Notes under the pieces: generated by a model
The model's input: the letters and a program-made list of their open reading frames with translations, nothing else
The model's database searches: none
Told to the model about the DNA's origin: nothing
Shown here: piece after piece, positions 32,797 through 40,590 of the stretch
Position numbering within the stretch: the stretch's first letter is position 1
Layout of the letters: each line of letters starts with the position of its first letter
Assembly (NCBI GenBank): GCA_947168905.1
Contig: CAMVNR010000005.1
Location: 1 to 57,609, forward strand
Length of the DNA: 57,609 bases
Source: an uncultured Lachnospiraceae bacterium
Lineage (GTDB): Bacteria > Bacillota > Clostridia > Lachnospirales > Lachnospiraceae
Direction: 5' to 3'
Made by a program: the position numbers and the translations under genes

Positions 32797-33315
32797 ATGT
32801 CAGAACCCACGAAGAAACCTGCGCTTCTATGTGTTGCTGTCCCGCCCGAGCGCGAAGCGCTTGTCCGGGAGTACTGCACTTCTTTCGGTTACCGGATCGA
32901 GAAAGTGGAGCATCCGGAGCATGGAGACGTCGAGTTTTATTTCCGGCCGGAGAATCCCGGATTTTCGGAGAACGAATACTTTCGGAAAGCCTCCGTCATT
33001 TTCGAAGAAATCAAGGAAATCGACCGGAAAGTCCGTATCTATTATCTGAAGCGCGTCGTCCTTGTCGGGATGTGCGGCGCTGCCTGCATCGGTCTATCCT
33101 TTGCCGCCCTGCATTTTGACCTGCATATCCTGTTTACTATTCTTCTGGTGCTGGGCATTTTCGGCTGTACGGTCACACTGTATCTTCGGCCGTTCATTTC
33201 CGGATTTGGTATGAAAAAATACGGAAAAAACGAGCCTGAGCTTCTATCCGAGCTAAAAAGGCTGCTGTCCGAAGCCGCTGAAGCTTCGGATAGGAAGGGA
33301 GGCGATCAGGCATGA
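32797..33315 (+). CDS. uncharacterised two-helix membrane protein
   Basis: I do not recognise this 172-residue protein. A hydrophilic N-terminal domain of about 85 residues includes EFYFRPENPGFSENEYF. Two adjacent membrane helices follow (about 88-107 and 110-130, VLVGMCGAACIGLSFAAL and ILFTILLVLGIFGCTVTLYL), then a charged C-terminal tail. GAGGAGG lies upstream of the ATG. Its stop overlaps the start of the GPH transporter gene by four bases, so the two are translationally coupled. It might modulate the transporter, but this is only an inference from coupling. Confidence 0.75.
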   Translation: MSEPTKKPALLCVAVPPEREALVREYCTSFGYRIEKVEHPEHGDVEFYFRPENPGFSENEYFRKASVIFEEIKEIDRKVRIYYLKRVVLVGMCGAACIGLSFAALHFDLHILFTILLVLGIFGCTVTLYLRPFISGFGMKKYGKNEPELLSELKRLLSEAAEASDRKGGDQA

Positions 33316-34703
33316 AAAAGAGTCTGCTGTCCGCCCGGATTTTCGACAGCCGGGTACCGGAAGACCGGATTACCGGGCGGGAAAAGATCCTCGGATTCTT
33401 CATGGGACCGATCGCCGTCATGGTGATGAATTCGATCCTCGCAAATTACCTCAATGTATACTACACGGACGTGCTCAAAATCAGCGCCATCTGGGGCGGC
33501 ATGTTCATTTCGCTTTTCCCGATCGTCGCGAAAGTACTGGATGTCCTGACCTTTGTCCTGATGGGTATCGTCGTCGACCGCACGAAGTCCCGGCAGGGAA
33601 AAGCCCGGCCGTGGATCCTCTTCGCGGCCCCGCTTATGTTTATCTGCATGATTCTGCTTTTCGTCGTTCCAAAGGGCAATGACAATCTGACCGCGATCTG
33701 GATTTTCACGAGCTATACCATTTTCTACGCAGTCGCCTACACCATGTATTCGACCGCGCACACGCTGATGGTTCCACTCGCGACAAAGAACGATCAGGAG
33801 CGCAGGAAGCTCTCTACCATAGCGAATACACCGGGCATGGCCGCAGGAAGCTTTGTCGCGATCCTTTTCCCGACCATCATTGTGCCCTTCCTCGCCGTCA
33901 GCGAATCCCGCTGGATCAAGGCCGCGATCATTATCGCCGTCTTCTCCTTCCCGCTCATGCTCCTCGAGTTCTTCTTCACACGCGACCGTGTCAGCGCTGC
34001 AAAAGAGTCGGAAATCGCGGACGCAAGGAAAATCAGCCTGAAGGAACAGTTCCGCTGCTGCATAAAGAGCCGCGCCTGGGTGTCTCTGATGCTGTATCTT
34101 GTCATCATCAATCTGGTGAATTCGCTGTTCGGAACCGCCACCTTCTACTACTGCAACTGGGTGCTCGGCTCCTACAATGACGGTCATACACAGGCGCTCT
34201 TCTATGCGCTCGGACAGGCGCCTCTCGGAATCGGCATCCTTCTCTGCAACCCGGTCTGCAGGAAGCTCGGGAAGCGGAACGCCCTCCTTATCGGGATGAT
34301 CATCGCTACCGCCGGCGCTGCCATGTGCCTCATTAATCCGCGGAGTCTTCCCCTGGTTCTCACCGGACAGGTCGTCCGCACCATCGGCCTGATTCCTTCT
34401 ACCTATATGGTTTCCGGGCTTCTGGGCGACGCGCTTGACGATGTGGAAAGGGTCAGCGGTACGCGCTGCGACGGATTTTCGTCGTCGATCTTCAACTGCA
34501 TCATCACCTTATCGGGTGGAATCGCGCTCTGCGTCTTTAACTTCGGCATCTCGCATCTTGGCTATCAGGCACCTGTCGGCGATCTGATCCCGGTGCAGCC
34601 GCAGTCCATCCAGAACTTCCTCATCTTCTCAGTCATCGGCTTCCAGCTGATCGCTTATCCTTTGATCGGTGTCCTGACAAGATTCTTCCCGAAGGACAGA
34701 TAA
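33312..34703 (+). CDS. GPH-family (glycoside-pentoside-hexuronide) sugar transporter
   Basis: The 463-residue protein has 12 predicted membrane helices. N-terminal features typical of the GPH branch of MFS can be seen: a GREKILGFFMGPIA start, and DVLTFVLMGIVVDRTKSRQGKARPW, which holds the conserved Asp and the loop 2-3 motif. GPH carriers import oligosaccharides or glycosides with H+ or Na+. It overlaps the upstream small membrane protein by four bases (ATGA). A hairpin and T-run at 34747-34778 closes the unit. With the surrounding hydrolases, an imported plant disaccharide or uronide is likely, but the substrate is not readable. Confidence 0.9.
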   Translation: MKKSLLSARIFDSRVPEDRITGREKILGFFMGPIAVMVMNSILANYLNVYYTDVLKISAIWGGMFISLFPIVAKVLDVLTFVLMGIVVDRTKSRQGKARPWILFAAPLMFICMILLFVVPKGNDNLTAIWIFTSYTIFYAVAYTMYSTAHTLMVPLATKNDQERRKLSTIANTPGMAAGSFVAILFPTIIVPFLAVSESRWIKAAIIIAVFSFPLMLLEFFFTRDRVSAAKESEIADARKISLKEQFRCCIKSRAWVSLMLYLVIINLVNSLFGTATFYYCNWVLGSYNDGHTQALFYALGQAPLGIGILLCNPVCRKLGKRNALLIGMIIATAGAAMCLINPRSLPLVLTGQVVRTIGLIPSTYMVSGLLGDALDDVERVSGTRCDGFSSSIFNCIITLSGGIALCVFNFGISHLGYQAPVGDLIPVQPQSIQNFLIFSVIGFQLIAYPLIGVLTRFFPKDR

Positions 34704-34746
34704 CTTTGATACTGCTTCTTATTCCGTCATCCGTCCCCATCCCCCC

Positions 34747-34779
34747 GCGGAACTTCTAAAAAGAGCTCCGCATTTTTTG
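34747..34779 (+). terminator. imperfect intrinsic terminator after the GPH transporter gene
   Basis: GCGGAACTT pairs with GAGCTCCGC with one mismatch and one wobble, and is followed by ATTTTTT. It lies 43 bases past the stop at 34703. Confidence 0.65.
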
Positions 34780-34866
34780 CGGCCTGGGAGAGCGGAAAAC
34801 CGGCAGGTAAAAACGTGCGGAGGCATCACTTTTCCCTTTTGTCAAAGACAAATCAGGAAGAAAGGC

Positions 34867-34894
34867 TTGTTTTAGGCAGGCTTTATGCTATAAT
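34867..34894 (+). promoter_or_regulatory. promoter of the MFS/oxidoreductase operon
   Basis: TTGTTT (34867-34872) and a perfect TATAAT (34889-34894) are 16 bases apart. The start would be near 34901, about 100 bases before the chosen ATG at 35000. Confidence 0.65.
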
Positions 34895-34999
34895 TGGCGT
34901 CAAAGGTCATGGTTCAAAATCCGGCGCACAGGATGCTTTCCTGTTCGCCGGAAAAAGGATGCATTGACCGTTTTCAGAATGGAAAGGAAGGGAAAAGGA

Positions 35000-36406
35000 A
35001 TGTCGAAAGACACAGAAGCGGCCAAAGAAAAACGCCGCCTGAAAGAAAAGAAAGAACTGTCACGTCTTGAAAAGCAGAGTCTCACAAAACCGCTGGTTCA
35101 TGGTTTCTGGTTCCTGCTGGTGATCCTGACCGTGATCTATATCGCCGATGAAATCAGCTCCAACATGAACGGAGTCATGCGGCCGTACATGATTTTCGAC
35201 CTCTTTAAGGTCCCGAACTCCGACACGACCTCCTCCGTCTACGGAAATGCGGTCAGTGTCATGGCCATCGCTACGATCCCGACCTATATCCTGACGGCCA
35301 TTAATCCGCTCTACCGGACGCTTGCGGACCGCTTCGGCCGGAAGATTTTCCTCTTCATCAATACGGTTTCCATGGGCCTTGGCATGCTGATCTGCAGTAT
35401 CGCGCCGAATCCGTATATCTTCATTATCGGCACCTGCATCACCGGTTTCTTCACGCCGAACGACATGCAGGTCATTTATCTGATGGAAACGGCTCCGAAA
35501 GAGCACCGTGCGAAGCTCTGCAGCATTACGAAGGGCATCGGACTGATGTCCGTCTCCCTCATCGGAGTCTTCCGCAAAATTTTCTACGATCCCATGAATC
35601 TTCCCAGCTGGCGGATGGTCTATCTGATCCCGGTCATCATCACGATCGCGATTGCTGTCATTGCTTACCTATTCACGAAGGAAACGCCGGTATTTCTGGA
35701 GCGGCGCATCAGCTATCTGAAGAAAACCGAAGAGGAACGCGCGGCCGAGCTTCAGCAAGAGCACGCCAAAAATAACGGCGGAATCAGGGAAGCCGTCCGT
35801 TACATCGTTCATTCCAAACAGCTTCGGATGGTCGCAGTCGTACTCTTCGTCTTCTCCATGGCCATCGCGCTTTCCGGCTATTCGACGGAAATTCTGCTCG
35901 CCGGCGGACATATGACCGACGACGGCATGAATCTCTTCTATATCGTCGAGCCGCTGGTATACGCGGTCTTCGCCTTCTTCAGCGGATTTTTCACCGACTC
36001 GCTCGGCCGTAAGAATTCCGGACTTCTGTTCGGAATCTGCGCCATTGTCGGCATGTTCTTCTTCGTCTTCGGCGCGAGATGGGGAATCGGCGCGATCCCG
36101 CTGGCGCTCGCAAACGGGCTGATGTTCGGCGGTCTCTGGTCGCTGTCCGATCTTCTTTTCCTGGTGCTTCCGGGCGAAGCCGCGCCGACACGCATCCGCG
36201 CAACCGTCATGGCCGTGATCTCCTATATGTATTTCTCGAATATGCTGGTCAGCATGCTCGTCGGCATTTTCTACAATAAAATCGGCTCGGCGAATATCGG
36301 CGTCTTCCAGCTCTGCCTCTTCGCCCCGATCATTCTCTTCTCGATTATCTTCCTGAAGCTGAAGGTAAAGGAGACCAAAGACACCGACCTTTCAGAGGTT
36401 GAATAA
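35000..36406 (+). CDS. MFS transporter, sugar-porter-like
   Basis: I chose ATG 35000 (AAGGAAGG about eight bases before it); an in-frame ATG at 34964 has no good ribosome-binding site. The 468-residue protein has a charged Lys/Glu-rich N-terminal tail (KEKRRLKEKKELSRLEKQ), then 12 membrane helices. MFS loop motifs are visible: RTLADRFGRKIF between helices 2 and 3, and FFTDSLGRKNSG between 8 and 9. It is the first gene before two Gfo/Idh/MocA dehydrogenases, with 135 bases between that hold a hairpin element. The likely substrate is a sugar, inositol or sugar acid that the dehydrogenases then oxidise (inferred). Confidence 0.85.
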   Translation: MSKDTEAAKEKRRLKEKKELSRLEKQSLTKPLVHGFWFLLVILTVIYIADEISSNMNGVMRPYMIFDLFKVPNSDTTSSVYGNAVSVMAIATIPTYILTAINPLYRTLADRFGRKIFLFINTVSMGLGMLICSIAPNPYIFIIGTCITGFFTPNDMQVIYLMETAPKEHRAKLCSITKGIGLMSVSLIGVFRKIFYDPMNLPSWRMVYLIPVIITIAIAVIAYLFTKETPVFLERRISYLKKTEEERAAELQQEHAKNNGGIREAVRYIVHSKQLRMVAVVLFVFSMAIALSGYSTEILLAGGHMTDDGMNLFYIVEPLVYAVFAFFSGFFTDSLGRKNSGLLFGICAIVGMFFFVFGARWGIGAIPLALANGLMFGGLWSLSDLLFLVLPGEAAPTRIRATVMAVISYMYFSNMLVSMLVGIFYNKIGSANIGVFQLCLFAPIILFSIIFLKLKVKETKDTDLSEVE

Positions 36407-36414
36407 AACATGGA

Positions 36415-36525
36415 GCACAAAGTGGAGATTTATCGCCACGAGAGTGCGGAATGTGGGAGGAGCGTGGGAGCACGAAATGCGAAACGCTCCGGAGTTCACA
36501 TGCGAACTCTCACATCATAAATAAT
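36415..36525. repeat. intergenic hairpin element B (loop motif AGATTTATCG)
   Basis: GCAC-AAA-GTGG (36415-36425) pairs with CCAC-GAGA-GTGC (36436-36447), giving two stacked stems around the 10-base loop AGATTTATCG. More inverted repeats follow: GGAGCG/CGCTCC and GAGTTC/GAACTC around ACATGC. The loop motif recurs in element A at 21371-21381. The block fills most of the 135-base gap between the MFS gene and the first oxidoreductase gene. It may be transcribed and affect the balance of the two, or be a mobile palindrome. Confidence 0.5.
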
Positions 36526-36541
36526 TCTGCAAGGAGGAAAC

Positions 36542-37558
36542 ATGTTAACAGTCGCTTATATTGGTTTCGGCGTCAGCGTCCGCGAATACCATCTTCCCTA
36601 CGTGGAGAACCGGGACGACATCCGGGTCAAATACGTCTACCGGCGTGAAGAGGACATTCCCGCGTTCGCCGAGTACGAGCCCTTCTACCCGGAGATTCAG
36701 TTTACGACGGATCTTGACACGGTACTTGGGGATCCTAAGGTCAATCTCGTCGTCGTAAATACCCCTGACCGGTTCCACGTTCCGTACGCGAAACAGATCC
36801 TGAATGCCGGAAAACACGCCCTCATTGAAAAGCCCTTCGCTCCGACCGCGAAGGAAGCTCGGGAAGTTTTCGCGCTCGCAAAAGAAAAAGGGCTTGTCTG
36901 CATGCCGAACCAGAACCGCCGTTTCGACGCGGATTTCCTGGCGGTAAAGGAAGTCCTGGCCTCCGGGAAGCTGGGGACCCTGGTACGCCTGGAAAGCCAC
37001 TATGACTATTTTAAAACCAACGGCTGGTACGATCACCTCGGCACGCTCTATAACCTCGGCGTGCATACGACCGACCAGATCATCAGCCTCCTCGGTATTC
37101 CGGACCGCATGAACCTCGATGTCCGCTCCATCCATCATCCGGGCATCGGCGATGACTACTACGACCTCGAGTTCTTCTACGGGAACTGCAAGGCAAGCGT
37201 GAATACCAGCATGTGCGTTTCCATCGACTATCCGCGCTTCACGCTTCACGGCACGAACGGCAGTTTCACGCTTCCGCCGGTCATTCACAACTCCGGCAAG
37301 AAGAAGGTCGTCGGCCGTCACAAGGTCAGCTTCGCACCGGCGCCGGAGGAGCGCTGGGGCACACTGGTTTACTGGAAGGACGGAGAAAAGATCACTGAAA
37401 AAGTGCCTGTCGGCTGCGCGCATTACGAAAGAATTTATGACAGCCTGATCGGCGCCATCGAGCGCGGCGAAGAAAAATGCATCAAGGACGAGGAAGTTGT
37501 AAAAGTCCTCGAAATCCTGGAAGAAGCGACGGAGGCGGCAAAATCATGGAAGAAGTAA
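36542..37558 (+). CDS. Gfo/Idh/MocA-family oxidoreductase 1
   Basis: The 338-residue enzyme has an N-terminal Rossmann fold (VAYIGFGVSVREYHLPY), the conserved EKP motif in ALIEKPFAPTAKEAREVF, whose Lys is catalytic in this family, and the C-terminal beta-sheet substrate domain with LGVHTTDQIISLLG. NAD(P)-dependent oxidation of a sugar, inositol or amino sugar is expected. A good AAGGAGG precedes the ATG. The stop overlaps the start of a second family member by 13 bases, so the two may be translated together and work as a pair, or even form a mixed complex. Confidence 0.9.
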   Translation: MLTVAYIGFGVSVREYHLPYVENRDDIRVKYVYRREEDIPAFAEYEPFYPEIQFTTDLDTVLGDPKVNLVVVNTPDRFHVPYAKQILNAGKHALIEKPFAPTAKEAREVFALAKEKGLVCMPNQNRRFDADFLAVKEVLASGKLGTLVRLESHYDYFKTNGWYDHLGTLYNLGVHTTDQIISLLGIPDRMNLDVRSIHHPGIGDDYYDLEFFYGNCKASVNTSMCVSIDYPRFTLHGTNGSFTLPPVIHNSGKKKVVGRHKVSFAPAPEERWGTLVYWKDGEKITEKVPVGCAHYERIYDSLIGAIERGEEKCIKDEEVVKVLEILEEATEAAKSWKK

Positions 37559-38532
37559 GACTTGGCACGATCGGTTCCGGCGTAATCGTCCGGTCGATTC
37601 TGGATAATGTCAAACGTACCGAAGGCATCACGCTCGCTGCGGTCTATTCAAGAAGCGCCGAAAAGGCCGAAAAACTGGCTGCGGATTACGGCTGCGGGAC
37701 GACCTATACCGATCTTTTGGCTTTCCTTTCGGACGAAAGCGTCAATACGGTCTATATCGCGATCCCGAACCTGCTGCATTATGAATACGCCAAAAAGGCG
37801 CTTCTTGCCGGCAAACACGTAATCCTGGAGAAGCCGTTTACGACAAAGTACGAGCACGCGAAGGAGCTTGCGGATATTGCCAGGGAACGGAACCTGTTTC
37901 TCGTCGAAGCGGCGCCGACCTCGTTTCTGCCGAACTATGAAATCCTGAAAAGAGAGCTCGAAAAAATCCTGCCCGTCCGGCTCGTCCTCGCGAATTACAG
38001 CCAGTATTCCAGCCGCTACGACGCGGTGCTTCGCGGCGAAAAGCCGGCGATCTTCGACCCCGAATACGCCGGCGGCTGCCTGATGGACATCAATTTCTAC
38101 AATGTGCTTCTGAACGTGCTGCTTTTCGGAGCGCCAAAAAGCGCTGTCTACCATCCGAACCTTCGTCCCGGCTATTCCGATACCTCCGGCGTCATGACCA
38201 TGAACTATGACGGCTTCGTTTCCACAAACGCCGGTGCGAAAGACACCTGGGGCGTCAACAGCTTCCAGATTGAAGGCGAGAAGGGCTACATTTACATCGA
38301 GAACGGTTCGAACGGCCTGAGGAGCATCCGTGTCGTAACCAAAGCCTCGGATGAAAGCTTTAACGATCAGCCCGATCCCGACCGCTGGTTCTATGAAATT
38401 CAGGCCGTCACCAGGCTCTTCCTTGAAGAAGACACCGCCGCCGTCCGCGAGCGCCTGAATACGACGCTTCAGACCGTGCAGGTAATCGAAAGCGCCAGAA
38501 AGGCAGCCGGTATTTTCTTCCCGGGAGACTGA
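37546..38532 (+). CDS. Gfo/Idh/MocA-family oxidoreductase 2
   Basis: I chose ATG 37546, which overlaps the end of the previous gene by 13 bases and gives 328 residues starting MEEVRLGTIGSGVIVR, the Rossmann glycine loop. An upstream in-frame ATG (37477) would add residues out of place for the fold. The catalytic motif is VILEKPFTTKYEHAKEL. GGCLMDINFYNVLLNV is the family motif with the conserved His replaced by Asn (normally DxGxH/Y). Likely an NAD(P)-dependent sugar dehydrogenase. It ends 11 bases before a shared bidirectional terminator. Confidence 0.88.
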   Translation: MEEVRLGTIGSGVIVRSILDNVKRTEGITLAAVYSRSAEKAEKLAADYGCGTTYTDLLAFLSDESVNTVYIAIPNLLHYEYAKKALLAGKHVILEKPFTTKYEHAKELADIARERNLFLVEAAPTSFLPNYEILKRELEKILPVRLVLANYSQYSSRYDAVLRGEKPAIFDPEYAGGCLMDINFYNVLLNVLLFGAPKSAVYHPNLRPGYSDTSGVMTMNYDGFVSTNAGAKDTWGVNSFQIEGEKGYIYIENGSNGLRSIRVVTKASDESFNDQPDPDRWFYEIQAVTRLFLEEDTAAVRERLNTTLQTVQVIESARKAAGIFFPGD

Positions 38533-38542
38533 GAAAGAAAAA

Positions 38543-38579
38543 GGCGCGGAAGATGAAATATCTTCTGCGTCCTTTTTTT
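38543..38579. terminator. bidirectional terminator between convergent operons
   Basis: GGCGCGGAAGAT (38543-38554) pairs with ATCTTCTGCGTCC (38560-38572) with one mismatch, followed by seven T residues on the plus strand and flanked by an A-run on the other side. It serves both the plus-strand oxidoreductase operon and the minus-strand GH88/105 operon. Confidence 0.85.
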
Positions 38580-38596
38580 CGGCTGTTCCGGATGCC

Positions 38597-39547
38597 TTAC
38601 GATCCGAACGGAAGCGCTGCATTCTCCATCATCAGGAAAAATGCCTGTCCCTCCGGAGAAATTCCAGGCTTGTCAAATGTCGGCGCGCCGCAGACATCCC
38701 ATACGAAGCCGAATTCATTCTGGCGGCTCTCTGCGGCGAGGCGCATGCTGTCTGCTTCCTGAAGGAGACTCTTATCAAGCCAACCCTCCTGAACGCCGCG
38801 GTAAATCGTGTAGGCCGTCATCTGGGACAGATTCGTCTCCGTAAAACTGGAGGGATCATCCACGATATCACGGAAAAAGCCATCCGGCCTTTTGTACTTC
38901 AGGACTCCCTGAAGGAGGATTCGGGCCATCTGAATGATTCTCTCTCTGTCCTTTTCATATTCTGCCGGGAGCAGTCCGATCATGCGTGCCATGGACGCGA
39001 GCGCCCATCCGTTTCCGCTGCCCCAGTGGGCCTTCCTGATAAAGACTTTCTTCTCATCGTCCCACATATGGCTCATCAGGCAGGCTTCGCGATCAAAAAG
39101 CACGTCCCAGTAGCCGTAGAGATTCGTAAGCGCCTCCTCTGTATGTCCTGCCGCCGCGAGAAAAGGCGGCAGCATGTACATCGAGTCCACCCAGAACTGG
39201 CTTCCGGTGTTCAGGTGATAGAGCACTCCGTTTTCATTTCGCGGGGCCTTATGAAGCGCCCATGAAAGAAGCGCCTCCTTCCCTTCGATCAGTTTCTCGT
39301 CTCCGGTTAATTCGCAGGCTTTAAGAAGCGCCTCCCCGACCGAGCAGGGATCCGTGACGGCATCCGTGACGCCGATTGTCGCCGCCCTTCCGTCTTCCAT
39401 CCGGCGGTATACCGCCTCATACGCGAGGCAGGTCACGATATCCATCTGGCCGCACTCCAGGAAGGCCTGCATTGCCGTACCCTGTTCCCAGGAATGCCGC
39501 TGCATGCTAAGAAGCGCTCTTGCCGCTCTCTCCATTTTTGTATTCAT
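38597..39547 (-). CDS. GH88/GH105-type unsaturated uronyl hydrolase
   Basis: The 316-residue protein fits the (alpha/alpha)6 barrel of unsaturated rhamnogalacturonyl/glucuronyl hydrolases. Family signatures are WEQGTAMQAF near the N-terminus, QFWVDSMYMLPPFLA with the catalytic Asp, and WGSGNGWALASMARM. These enzymes hydrate the 4,5-double bond left by polysaccharide lyases, releasing the uronate. At 316 residues it is slightly short for GH105 (about 360), mostly at the N-terminus. There is no signal peptide, so substrate must be imported. It is last in a three-gene minus-strand operon. It implies use of pectin- or glycosaminoglycan-like lyase products. Confidence 0.85.
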   Translation of the reverse strand: MNTKMERAARALLSMQRHSWEQGTAMQAFLECGQMDIVTCLAYEAVYRRMEDGRAATIGVTDAVTDPCSVGEALLKACELTGDEKLIEGKEALLSWALHKAPRNENGVLYHLNTGSQFWVDSMYMLPPFLAAAGHTEEALTNLYGYWDVLFDREACLMSHMWDDEKKVFIRKAHWGSGNGWALASMARMIGLLPAEYEKDRERIIQMARILLQGVLKYKRPDGFFRDIVDDPSSFTETNLSQMTAYTIYRGVQEGWLDKSLLQEADSMRLAAESRQNEFGFVWDVCGAPTFDKPGISPEGQAFFLMMENAALPFGS

Positions 39548-39572
39548 CTGACGCTTTCTCCTTAAAGAGGTC

Positions 39573-40571
39573 TCACTCTTCCCAGGGCAGGGAGAGCTCC
39601 ACCAGCGTAGCCGGCATCTCGTGCTTTAAATTCACCTTATCCGGCCCCGTTACAAGGTCGAAGCAGGAAGCGATGATGCGTCCGTTCCATACAATCGGTT
39701 CGCCGGGCTGGTCCAGTCCGCCGTCGACGCCTGTGCAGTCCGGACTCTCGGCAATTCTCTTCACCTTTCCGTCCGGCGTCACCATGCCGATCGCGTTCGC
39801 CGAGAAGTCCGCGATATACAGATTTCCTTTTTCATCGAAAATCATGCCGTCCGTGCTCTGAAGCTGTGCCGGATTCCGGGCGAACAGCTTGTTTTCCTTC
39901 AGGCTGCCGTCCTCGTTGAATGTGATCTTATACACGGCGCCGTCGCCGAAATTGCCTACATAGAGGTTTCCCGCCGCGTCGAAAACGATCCCGTCCGCCC
40001 CGTACTGGCAGTCCGGGTTCTCGGTCACGAAGGTTGCGAAGATATTCGGATCCTCCAGCGTGTTCGTGATATCCACCTCTTCTTCGTCAAGGGCGAAGCG
40101 GTACACACAGCTCACAAGCTTTCCGTCCTCCCTTTTCACCGGATGCAGATAGCTCTGCGTCACATACATGTAGCCGCCGCGGATGCGGATGCCGTTCGGA
40201 TGCTCCATGTTTTTGGCGACGACGACGGTTTTTAAAATATTCCCCTCGTCGTCCACGGTAAGCTTCAGAATTCTCCCTTTGTAAAGAAGCTCCGGCCGCT
40301 CGCTCCAGCCCTGGTTGTCGCACAGATACACGTTCCATTCATCGTCAAAGGCAATGCCCATATTGCGGGCAGCGCCGGTCTCTGGATGAACAGGTACATC
40401 AAACCATTTGGTCACCTTTCCCTCTTTGTCGATCTTCACGACACAGCCGGACACGTCGTCCTCGGCGTAGTTCGGACAGGACAGCACCAGATTGCCGTAT
40501 TTGTCGATTGCCATGCCGTCCGGGGTGCAGATATAGTCGGGCAGCACACAGAATAACCTGCTCTCGTTCAT
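39573..40571 (-). CDS. SMP-30/gluconolactonase-like beta-propeller protein
   Basis: This 332-residue protein is a six-bladed propeller of the SMP-30/gluconolaconase/LRE group. The blade motifs are PDGMAIDKYGNLVLS, NMGIAFDDEWNVYLCDN, ADGIVFDAAGNLYVGNFGDG and TDGMIFDEKGNLYIADFS. Calcium-type ligands (Glu, Asn, Asp) are expected in these loops. Enzymes of the family open sugar lactones, which fits its place next to a sugar dehydrogenase: the dehydrogenase would make the lactone and this protein would open it. AAAAAGGAG precedes the ATG; gaps to the neighbours are 19 and 25 bases. It has no secretion signal. Confidence 0.85.
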   Translation of the reverse strand: MNESRLFCVLPDYICTPDGMAIDKYGNLVLSCPNYAEDDVSGCVVKIDKEGKVTKWFDVPVHPETGAARNMGIAFDDEWNVYLCDNQGWSERPELLYKGRILKLTVDDEGNILKTVVVAKNMEHPNGIRIRGGYMYVTQSYLHPVKREDGKLVSCVYRFALDEEEVDITNTLEDPNIFATFVTENPDCQYGADGIVFDAAGNLYVGNFGDGAVYKITFNEDGSLKENKLFARNPAQLQSTDGMIFDEKGNLYIADFSANAIGMVTPDGKVKRIAESPDCTGVDGGLDQPGEPIVWNGRIIASCFDLVTGPDKVNLKHEMPATLVELSLPWEE

Positions 40572-40590
40572 GTTGCTTCTCCTTTTTGTC

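Noticed and set aside
34964-34999. Longer N-terminus for the MFS gene (ATG 34964)
   Set aside because: No ribosome-binding site precedes it, while AAGGAAGG is well placed before ATG 35000.
38597-39547. Classification as a generic six-hairpin glycosidase outside GH88/GH105
   Set aside because: WEQGTAMQAF and FWVDSMYMLPPFL are specific enough for the unsaturated uronyl hydrolase group, although the exact family (88 or 105) remains open.
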